The position numbers and the translations under genes were made by a program. DNA of 7,819 bases from Desulfobacteraceae bacterium (lineage in GTDB: Bacteria > Desulfobacterota > Desulfobacteria > Desulfobacterales > Desulfobacteraceae). The notes beneath the pieces were generated by a model that was given only the letters and a program-made list of their open reading frames with translations, was not told the DNA's origin and searched no databases. The stretch spans positions 1-7,819 of the forward strand of contig WFQS01000454.1 in the NCBI GenBank assembly GCA_015486915.1, read 5' to 3'. This document shows, in pieces, positions 1-5,400 of this stretch; the first letter of the stretch is position 1; each line of letters opens with the position of its first letter.

Positions 1-1435
1 CAAATAATTTTTCCCAGTATTTATCAATCTGGGCAACCATCGTACTATAGGTTTTTCCCCTGTGTTTATTGTTCAAAATCCATTTTCTGAATGCCGTTAC
101 CTTTTCTTCAATGCTTTTCATGTCTGAGACATCTCCATTATCGTTGATACCATTTTTACCCTCAGGCAAGGCAATACGCATGGCGCATCGCAGTTTATTA
201 AACGCTTCTATTTTTGACTCTAATTTTTGGGCAAGTTCATAAAGTAGATTATCTTCTGCGGTTATTGTGATTGCCTTGTATAATTGGATAAAAGGCCTGT
301 TTGCCTTCGCAGAATCGTTGAAATTGATTTCCTTAATCTGGCTCAAGAGAATATGAACCTTTTGAATCCTTCGATAAAAATCAAGGTATGGGTGGTCAAA
401 TGGGAACCCATATCCATCAGATTCCTTTTGATAATCAAATATCCACTGGATTAATGCATATGCCGTGATCAGTGGGACATTGTCAAAATTGTTTGTCTGC
501 CACTTCCCACTTTGAAGGCTTTCTATGATTTTACCAGCATCATGGCAATCTGGGTTGATTTTTTGCTCAAGATATTTAGCCCGCCGCCTCAATTTTGGCC
601 GAACCTTGATTTTCCGTAATCGTTTTAGAAGGGTGGTGTAATCATTGTTTAATAAGTCTTTACCGATATCTCGTAAAAAGTGAAAATGGCATATAAAATC
701 AGGCGTGTAAGGAAATACTTCGGCCACAGCATTTAAAATTCCTTTGCCCATATCATGCACAAGTGCTTTGGGTTCACCATACTGTTTTCTAATCCCCATG
801 AAAAAGGGAACAAGCTTCTCTTTTTTCTCTGAAGCAATTTTGACCGTATCAAGGACTAATTCTGAGATCCCATCAAGACCACAAAATAAATTGGGACTAT
901 CACCTTCACATGTCCCGTCCACGTGGAGGATGTATCCGCCTCTGCGCATCAGAAATTTTCGCAGAACAGGCTGACTCTGTCTGTGTGCAAGAGCAAGATA
1001 GATGATGAACTTGCGGCCCAGATAGCTTATTTCTCTTTCGGAAATGAATATATTTTTTGCAGCCAACGCCGCCATGGTATCCTGATTGCTCCGACAATGG
1101 ATAAAAAGAGAATATCCAATTTCAATGATGACATCAAAGCCGAAAGTACCTCCCCTGGGTACAAGGTTTTGAAGCTGTTTGGATTTGAAGATTCCGTGGC
1201 CATGGGGACAGTTCATTATCGTTTGCTTGGCATAAAATTCACCGATATCCATTGTAACAACAGATTTTATCTCTGTTTTCTGAACATGAAGCGTAGTGTC
1301 ACATACAGGACATTTTGAAATTTCCGGGGAGAAATGTATAACCGGCTTTTCCGGAAATAATACATTGGATTGAACGGCTCCGGTCAGATTAGCTACAAAC
1401 GTTTTCAGCAATTTCAAGGCTTGAAATCCGGAGTT
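1..1435 (-). CDS. DDE transposase with zinc ribbon (orfB of element 1), C-terminus beyond window
   Basis: I translated the - strand from 1435 to base 1 and found 478 codons without a stop. The frame is open from 1576, just after a TGA at 1577-1579, but no ATG occurs before codon 62, so it is most likely expressed by -1 frameshifting from orfA at 1443-1435. Numbering from the first codon after the slip: a treble-clef or ribbon-like Cys set (C42-P-V-C45, then C76-P-H78) comes first. The catalytic-core blocks follow, with D173 in HVDGTCEGDSP and D228 in ALVHDMGKG. After these comes CHFHFLRDIG (C249, H250, H252), which resembles the C/DxxH signature between the second D and the E in ISL3 and Mutator-type transposases. 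A basic helical stretch (KRLRKIKVRPKLRRR) comes next. The catalytic E is not obvious and probably lies past the window edge. Function: cut-and-paste or copy-out transposition of element 1 (inferred from the family). Confidence 0.8.
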
Positions 1436-1443
1436 TTTTTTAA
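1411..1443 (-). promoter_or_regulatory. Putative -1 programmed frameshift site (A AAA AAA) with downstream hairpin
   Basis: Read in the orfA frame the - strand gives TTA AAA AAA ACT, which matches the X XXY YYZ pattern as A AAA AAA. Slipping back one base gives AAA AAA AAC TCC, exactly the orfB frame. Seven bases later (ACTCCGG) a small hairpin can form at 1427-1411: ATTTCA, loop AGCCT, TGAAAT. It encloses the orfA stop codon. The spacing suits a stimulatory structure, but the stem is short and AU-rich. Transcript slippage adding one A at the A8 run would give the same fusion. Confidence 0.6.
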
Positions 1444-2079
1444 TAGATCGTGGTATTCCATGAATCCTTTGATTTTGTTTAATTTTATTCCGCTTTTTTG
1501 GATTTCCGACAAGGCTGCAATCTCTTCTGCTGATATGCCATGCTGTCGAATGATGGCAACCAAAATCAAAATTGCTTCAGTGTCGGAAATAGTGACGATG
1601 GCCGATCTGCAGATAAGAGAACTTCTTTGGTGTACCTGTTTTTTAAATATATCATCAACGTCGGAAAAATAAACGAATACCCCATCATGTTTTTCACGAT
1701 AGATACCTGCACACTCACGGAAATGGTGTAAAAATGACTGCGGTGAAAGTCCGAGAATTTCACCAAGCTGTCTTCCTGAAAGTCCGGCAGGTGAAGTTTT
1801 TACCAAATGAATAATTGTTTTCTTTAGATTACCATACTTGGAAAAACCAATATTTTTATATCGCCATAGACCATATTGATCAAAAATAGGAACTTGCGGC
1901 AATGTATAGTATTTGCCGTTCTGATTATAGCTTGTGTATGCCTGCCATTGTTTAATTTTTAATCTGGCATTTGGAATGGAGCATGTGAGAAAGGAAGACA
2001 GTTCTCCTATACTGAACACTTTAAGCTTTACGAAATATAGATATGCAGCATTGATTGTATCTTGATTTAATCGATTCAT
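1414..2079 (-). CDS. HTH-rich DNA-binding protein, orfA of element 1
   Basis: This 221-aa soluble protein has no signal peptide or membrane segment. Three helical DNA-binding-like modules are visible: residues about 11-60 (winged-helix-like, ending in a YNQNGKYYTLP strand pair), about 84-137 (LSGRQLGEILGLSPQSFLHHF is a clear helix-turn-helix, followed by a GVFVYF wing), and about 165-215 (ISAEEIAALSEIQKSG). I chose ATG at 2079 because AGG lies 6 nt upstream (AATAGGTTGAAT); an in-frame TTG at 2085 is also possible. The last codons run over TTA-AAA-AAA-ACT at 1443-1432, and the stop TGA (1416-1414) comes only five codons after the slip site. The upstream half of a palindrome lies within 10-50 nt of the start. 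Likely roles are the N-terminal DNA-binding part of the fused transposase and, when made alone, a regulator of the element (inferred). Confidence 0.7.
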   Translation of the reverse strand: MNRLNQDTINAAYLYFVKLKVFSIGELSSFLTCSIPNARLKIKQWQAYTSYNQNGKYYTLPQVPIFDQYGLWRYKNIGFSKYGNLKKTIIHLVKTSPAGLSGRQLGEILGLSPQSFLHHFRECAGIYREKHDGVFVYFSDVDDIFKKQVHQRSSLICRSAIVTISDTEAILILVAIIRQHGISAEEIAALSEIQKSGIKLNKIKGFMEYHDLLKKTPDFKP

Positions 2080-2087
2080 ATTCAACC

Positions 2088-2132
2088 TATTAAGTATATG
2101 TTTTTAGCTTTATAAATAACATATACTTAATA
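2088..2132. repeat. 15-bp perfect inverted repeat in the leader of element 1
   Basis: TATTAAGTATATGTT at 2088-2102 is the exact reverse complement of AACATATACTTAATA at 2118-2132, with a 15-nt spacer. It sits just upstream of the orfA start at 2079. A TATACT hexamer on the - strand (2098-2093) lies inside the proximal arm and could be a -10 box, though I see no convincing -35. A further copy of the core CATATACTT occurs at 2208-2216. Possible roles are an operator for the HTH protein orfA, a hairpin limiting read-through from outside, or part of the transposase-binding end. The sequence cannot distinguish these. Confidence 0.6.
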
Positions 2133-2232
2133 ATAAATCAACGCAAAATACCTTAATTTTCAGTTAAAATAGTTCATAAATGGAAAAAAGTAGCTTATTT
2201 GCCACTTCATATACTTTATAACTTGATAAGTG

Positions 2233-2730
2233 ATGGAATTTAAACTAAATGATTGCAGAGAGTTACTTATTGCCAACGGTCATTTGCGGTCATAGTTCCA
2301 AGGTGATTGTAAGGCAAAGATACAAAAACATGAAGACAGGTTTGGGAAGCTTTGGGATTTATCGTTTAATAATAAAGATGATATTAAACAGGCTCAAAGA
2401 GAAGTTGATCAATTGCTATCTATTTTTTCAGAGGATAATCCAGTTAATCTTGAAGACCTATATGCCATGCAGATTCAGCTCAGGGAATTTGAAAGTGATT
2501 TGATCAGCTGGGATGACTTAACTATTTCCAATGATAATTTAAAAAAAATGGTTAAAATACGGATTGACAGTCTACTTTCAGAACTTAACGAGGAAGATGA
2601 ATTGCCTTGGGATACAGAAGAAATCTACTTGGGGATTTTAGAACAATTACTACGGGAAAGAGAAAAAGCAGCTTCTCATTGGTTTAGCGGGAGCATGATA
2701 GATAATAACCAGATAGAAATGATGGATGCT
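2233..2730 (+). pseudogene. Small gene of unknown function, interrupted by element 2 and carrying an in-frame TAG (5' part)
   Basis: The frame begins ATG GAA TTT AAA at 2233 (MEFKLNDCRELLIANGHLRS), meets TAG at 2293-2295 (codon 21), then stays open (FQGDCKAKIQKHEDRFGKLW...) until it enters element 2 at 2731; the run-on frame stops at 2752-2754 inside the element. Removing the element and one TA rejoins it to 5094-5126, giving 176 codons plus stop. The protein would be acidic and mostly helical, with heptad-like stretches (about residues 45-105) and the acidic segment LSELNEEDELPWDTEEIY. It has no signal peptide or membrane span. I do not recognise the family. A weak AAG is the only Shine-Dalgarno candidate, and the adjoining TAA-GTG-ATG means the frame does not extend upstream. 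The 5' end lies close to the edge of element 1, so it may be a fragment of a longer gene. After the TAG the next usable start would be TTG at 2413. Confidence 0.55.
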
Positions 2731-2731
2731 A

Positions 2732-2773
2732 GTATCCCGTCCCAGATATTTTGATATACTTTTTGGCAATTTA
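2732..2773. repeat. Left terminal inverted repeat of element 2, bipartite
   Basis: The outer block GTATCCCGTCCCA (2732-2744) and the inner block TTGGCAATTTA (2763-2773) are separated by 18 poorly matching bases. Both blocks occur in inverted form at identical offsets from the right end. The bipartite layout suggests two contact sites for the transposase or orfA DNA-binding domains. The inner block overlaps the transposase stop codon (2771-2773). Confidence 0.85.
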
Positions 2774-4168
2774 AGTTTTTTTATGCTCCTGCCGTATATT
2801 TTGCAAAATAAGATTTTTTAAAACTGGAAGTAATGAATTCAATGCATTTTCAGCTTTTTCTTTTTTCTTGGGGCCTTTTTCATTCACAATGTTATTTCTA
2901 AGCGTTTCTTCCTTGCATTGCAAGACATTAAATAGGTGCTTCCAACTCTCCACCGGTATTTTATCAAAATCATGATTAAAAAGATTGAGCATTAATCTTA
3001 ATTGTTTAGTAAGGCCGGATATCTCAAGTATATCTGCGGATTGCTTTAATATCAAGGTGAAGCGGTTAACAGCTTTTTTGTGGAGACCTTTACCATCATA
3101 TTTCCAGCTAAAAGGATGTGCAAGCAAAGTGTTCCATTCCTCAAAAAAAGCTTCAAAGCTTTGCTTTAATTCTTTTGCTGAACCATATGAGTCCTTTAAT
3201 ACTTTTTTATTCATAATGCCAAACCAAAATTCTATCAGATTAAGCCATGAACCATGATATGGAGTAAAATGAATAATGATTCGCTTATCTGCAGATTTGA
3301 GCCATTCCACTCGTTTTTGTAAATTATTTAACTGACTTTCCGTGGGACAGGCAACACCACTCAGTTTTGCTACAGTCTTGCAGAATGGATATCCCCGATG
3401 AGTTGATAAATTATCCATGACATAATGAATTTTTTCTTTATCGTGACAAGATGCAACATGGGTTTTAAATATTTTTAGGAAAGTGTCTGTTTTATGATCT
3501 GGTTGGCATTCTGCATAGACTTTTCCATTAGCATTGTTAAAAAAAGCAAGAACATTCATTGTACCGTTTCTTATGTATTCAAATTCTTCAAGAATTTTCA
3601 TGGTATTTTTTGTTCTAAGATCGGGTACGAGACGTTTGAGTATTTGAATCCCAGGGCATTCATCAAAAAAGAAAAGATTTTTTGGAGGATGTAAATACAA
3701 TTTTATTAAATGGTCCATTTTGGGAAAGAAATCCGGATCAGTTATGTGTAAAAAATATCGGGACTGATGTGGTTTTAAATTGTTATTTTTTAAAATACGA
3801 TGAATAGTTGATTTGCTGGGACTTGCATTTACAATTTCAGGATTTGCCTTCAAGTGAGTAGCTGCCCATCTTAATGTCCAGCGACCCGAGTTTGAAAATG
3901 GTTGTGTCTGGCAATAAAATCCTGTTAACTTCAAATTGAATGCAATGCTATAAATTGTCGGGCATCCTGAACGAGGAAGATCCCTCAGGTTACCACCAGT
4001 CCCGGCCCGTTTAATACTGCGGATAACTGTAGATGTGCTGCATCCGATAAATATGGCAGCAGCACTAATGGTAACTTTATTGCTGGTCAAAGCAACAGCT
4101 GCTTTTCGGGATTTTTCCCTGGCAATATTTTTTATATTAATTCCCTGATCATGAAGTATTTTAAAGAG
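2771..4168 (-). CDS. IS630-like DDE transposase (orfB of element 2)
   Basis: The frame is open from CTC at 4168, directly after the A8 run, to the TAA at 2773-2771. The only internal start near the N-terminus is TTG at 4090 (439 aa), which has no clear ribosome site. The 26 codons before it (LFKILHDQGINIKNIAREKS...) read as natural helical protein, so fusion to orfA is preferred (about 715 aa in total). Numbering from TTG: HTH about 8-30 (ISAAAIFIGCSTSTVIRSIKRAG), a second helical DNA-binding region about 70-112 (SKSTIHRILKNNNLKPHQ), and catalytic residues D143 (LFFFDECPG), D226 (YVMDNLSTH) and E287 in the hallmark FTPYHGSWLNLIEFWF. D226 and E287 are separated by 60 residues, longer than the D34E-type spacing usual for the family, and about 100 residues with a lysine-rich tail follow the core. 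It catalyses cut-and-paste transposition into TA sites. All three acidic residues are present, so it looks intact. Confidence 0.85.
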   Translation of the reverse strand, partial: LFKILHDQGINIKNIAREKSRKAAVALTSNKVTISAAAIFIGCSTSTVIRSIKRAGTGGNLRDLPRSGCPTIYSIAFNLKLTGFYCQTQPFSNSGRWTLRWAATHLKANPEIVNASPSKSTIHRILKNNNLKPHQSRYFLHITDPDFFPKMDHLIKLYLHPPKNLFFFDECPGIQILKRLVPDLRTKNTMKILEEFEYIRNGTMNVLAFFNNANGKVYAECQPDHKTDTFLKIFKTHVASCHDKEKIHYVMDNLSTHRGYPFCKTVAKLSGVACPTESQLNNLQKRVEWLKSADKRIIIHFTPYHGSWLNLIEFWFGIMNKKVLKDSYGSAKELKQSFEAFFEEWNTLLAHPFSWKYDGKGLHKKAVNRFTLILKQSADILEISGLTKQLRLMLNLFNHDFDKIPVESWKHLFNVLQCKEETLRNNIVNEKGPKKKEKAENALNSLLPVLKNLILQNIRQEHKKT

Positions 4169-4198
4169 TTTTTTTTAATGTTTCAAATAATTCAGGGA
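4141..4198 (-). promoter_or_regulatory. Putative +1 frameshift or transcript-slippage site joining orfA and orfB of element 2
   Basis: The - strand reads TTA AAA AAA ACT CTT TAA in the orfA frame, with eight A's at 4176-4169. Skipping one base, or losing one A in the mRNA, gives TTA AAA AAA CTC TTT AAA, the transposase frame. A TAA just before the A run closes that frame upstream, so entry must occur at or after the run. A TCCCTGA/TCAGGGA pair (4142-4148 with 4192-4198) could form a 7-bp stem enclosing the slip site and stop; its role is speculative. A simple one-base mutation in this copy would look the same. Confidence 0.45.
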
Positions 4199-4919
4199 GA
4201 CTTTTTTTAATTTTTGTTAATCCCATTTTGTTCATATGCCAGCGTATCGTTCTCGAAGAAATGCATACCTCCCGGCCGCTATTAATTATCTGTGCAAGCG
4301 CCTGACTTGAGGTTGAATGACCTGTAACTGCTCTTGCAGCAAAATGCTTAATAAGTTCAGCTTTGGTTGACGAATCAACTCGAAAATCTTGTTTCTGACC
4401 TTTCCGCTTATCAATAAGTACCTGCGATATGCCATTCTGTATTAATTTTAAAGATAATTCTCTACAATGGGCCTTTGAAATACCAAGGGCAGAAGAGACA
4501 GTTTGCACCGATAAAAGATCAGCTTGCAGCAATGACAATAAAACAGACCTTAGATGTACGCGATGATTTTGTGGGATTTGCAATTGACATCCTGTATTAC
4601 CAAACTTTATTGTACAGCAATTTTCTCTAATTGATACTGATGCCTGATAATCTTGTTTATCAGTTAAGGGTAACTCGTAAACCGATTTTCTTCGGTCATG
4701 AAAAGCAGGAAAACCATCTTTCATTACCCGGCTAATTGTAGTTTTGCCTGATTCTAAAGGCATATCCACAAGAGAACTGATTGTATTCAGTCTTGCACCA
4801 AGCACATAAAGAGCAAAGAATAAAAGTTTTGTTAATACTCGCACCGGCATTACCCGCAAAACTTTTTCAATGCGTTTTTGAGATTGGTTTTGATAAAATA
4901 GTATGTTTTGGCAATCCAT
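4161..4919 (-). CDS. HTH protein, orfA of element 2
   Basis: This 252-aa protein starts at ATG 4919, preceded by a strong AGAGGAGG; ATG at 4940 in the same frame would add seven residues but has no such site. Helix-turn-helix-like regions are visible at about 42-68 (LNTISSLVDMPLESGKTTISRV), 135-162 (VQTVSSALGISKAHCRELSLKL) and 184-235 (a Homeodomain-like segment with SSRTIRWHMNKMGLTK, as found in the N-terminal part of IS630-type transposases). The middle (about 98-123) appears to be a small beta-rich segment. No catalytic acidic triad is seen. The TAA stop at 4163-4161 lies two codons after the A8 run, and the transposase follows in the +1 frame. It probably supplies the end-binding domains of the fused transposase, and perhaps represses the element when made alone (inferred). 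Confidence 0.7.
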   Translation of the reverse strand: MDCQNILFYQNQSQKRIEKVLRVMPVRVLTKLLFFALYVLGARLNTISSLVDMPLESGKTTISRVMKDGFPAFHDRRKSVYELPLTDKQDYQASVSIRENCCTIKFGNTGCQLQIPQNHRVHLRSVLLSLLQADLLSVQTVSSALGISKAHCRELSLKLIQNGISQVLIDKRKGQKQDFRVDSSTKAELIKHFAARAVTGHSTSSQALAQIINSGREVCISSRTIRWHMNKMGLTKIKKSLPELFETLKKTL

Positions 4920-4943
4920 AATCCTCCTCTGCTGTAGCATGTT

Positions 4944-5026
4944 GAGCCTAATTTTATGTTAAAATATTAACCTATTCACTTGTTATACAAGGTAACTATA
5001 TATTTTATTAACATAAAAATAGGCTC
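4944..5026. repeat. 19-bp near-perfect inverted repeat and candidate promoter in the leader of element 2
   Basis: GAGCCTAATTTTATGTTAA (4944-4962) pairs with 5008-5026 with a single mismatch; the 45-bp centre is AT-rich. Within it, on the - strand, TTAATA (5011-5006) and TATAAC (4987-4982) are spaced by 18 bp and could form the orfA promoter. A short CTTGT-TAT-ACAAG palindrome (4979-4991) overlaps the -10. The arrangement suggests an operator or a hairpin in the leader transcript controlling transposase output (inferred). Confidence 0.5.
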
Positions 5027-5050
5027 AAATCAAGCCATTTTTTCGAAAAA

Positions 5051-5092
5051 TAAATTGCCAATATAATAGTCAGAACTTTTGGGACGGGATAC
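5051..5092. repeat. Right terminal inverted repeat of element 2, bipartite
   Basis: The outer block TGGGACGGGATAC (5080-5092) is the exact complement of the left end. The inner block TAAATTGCCAA (5051-5061) complements TTGGCAATTTA at the same 31-bp offset from the tip. Adding the flanking CTAG gives a 16-bp match with the left side. Confidence 0.85.
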
Positions 5093-5093
5093 T

Positions 5094-5126
5094 AGACTGT
5101 CTCATCAAATTTTCTCAGTTCCCTAA
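5094..5126 (+). pseudogene. 3' remnant of the gene interrupted by element 2
   Basis: With element 2 and one TA removed, GCT A from the left joins GA CTG TCT from the right. The frame then continues RLSHQIFSVP and ends at TAA 5124-5126. Restoration of the frame with a stop 11 codons later agrees with a clean TA insertion near the 3' end of the gene. So short a continuation could also occur by chance. Confidence 0.5.
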
Positions 5127-5129
5127 AAC

Positions 5130-5240
5130 CAGGTCCATCTCATCAAATCGGCAAGAATCAGCGGATTTGAGAGGGCCTCCATTCAAAAAATAATAAAGCG
5201 TCTTGATATCGATATCTCTCAATTCAGGTACAGGTACTGA
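5130..5240 (+). pseudogene. C-terminal scrap resembling the Fis-type HTH of a sigma-54-dependent regulator
   Basis: The 37 codons ending at TGA 5238-5240 read QVHLIKSARISGFERASI followed by QKIIKRLDIDISQFRYRY. The pattern of a small helix, ISGFERASIQKIIKRLDID and a stop resembles the extreme C-terminal Fis-family helix-turn-helix of NtrC-type response regulators. No receiver or AAA+ domain precedes it; the same frame has a TAA at 5124-5126, so only the tail of a gene remains. A regulator gene upstream of lpxC may have been cut off by the mobile DNA. The resemblance is by eye only. Confidence 0.4.
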
Positions 5241-5268
5241 CTGATATCCTTCGTTTTTTTAATGTCTT

Positions 5269-5297
5269 TTGCATTTTGGTCTCTACGTATATATAAC
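5269..5297 (+). promoter_or_regulatory. Candidate sigma-70-type promoter for the lpxC operon
   Basis: TTGCAT (5269-5274), a 17-bp spacer and TATAAC (5292-5297) give a good -10 and a weak -35 match. Transcription would start near 5304, leaving a leader of about 100 nt before lpxC. The rest of 5241-5400 shows no gene, and I see no clear hairpin or riboswitch there. Confidence 0.35.
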
Positions 5298-5400
5298 TGA
5301 CGCGGGGCAGATCAGGATTGGTCAGATCGGCCTCATGGCGGTTTTAAAGAAAGTTTTCAATTATTTTGCCTTCACAAATAAAATCAGGTATATAAGGCAG

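Larger units (their letters stand above)
1..2232 (-). mobile_element. Element 1: partial two-ORF insertion sequence
   Basis: This is a transposon-like unit read entirely on the - strand: an AT-rich leader with a palindrome, orfA (2079-1414), then a transposase orfB in the -1 frame that stays open to base 1. The left end lies outside the window. The right end must lie between the leader palindrome (ends 2132) and the next + strand gene (2233), but without the other terminus I cannot place it, so 2232 is only an outer limit. No terminal inverted repeat or target duplication can be tested. The transposase has the DDE-type D and CxHxH signals described under orfB. The family is unresolved; the conserved blocks look closest to the ISL3/Mutator-like group of bacterial transposases. 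Confidence 0.75.
2730..5094. mobile_element. Element 2: complete IS630-like insertion sequence (2361 bp) with TA duplication
   Basis: The element spans 2732-5092. Its ends are perfect 13-bp inverted repeats, GTATCCCGTCCCA (2732-2744) and its complement (5080-5092). TA dinucleotides flank both sides (2730-2731 and 5093-5094), the target duplication typical of the IS630/Tc1/mariner superfamily. Both genes are on the - strand: an HTH orfA (4919-4161) and an IS630-type DDE transposase (frame 4168-2771). Excision with one TA restores the reading frame of the interrupted gene, which supports these exact boundaries. At 2361 bp with two ORFs it is about twice the size of a classic single-ORF IS630 element. 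Confidence 0.9.

Noticed and set aside
744..1318. Open frames on the + strand across element 1
   Set aside because: They lie opposite the long - strand transposase frame, whose translation has clear DDE and zinc-ribbon motifs; the + strand products look like shadows.
2249..2503. 84-codon + strand frame starting at ATG 2249
   Set aside because: It overlaps, in another frame, the MEFKLNDC... reading, which continues coherently into the longer acidic helical protein; the 84-codon product is biased and has no recognisable features.
5205..5216. GATATCGATATC palindrome
   Set aside because: Short simple palindrome inside the regulator-tail coding scrap; no supporting context.
5369..5396. TTGCCT - 17 bp - TATATA promoter directly before lpxC
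   Set aside because: Transcription would start at or after the start codon, leaving no ribosome site; the upstream TTGCAT/TATAAC pair is more sensible.
5269..5400. N-terminal extension of lpxC to TTG 5269 or ATG 5335
   Set aside because: The extra residues do not resemble LpxC, which normally begins a few residues before the conserved QQTL block; ATG 5401 fits the family length.
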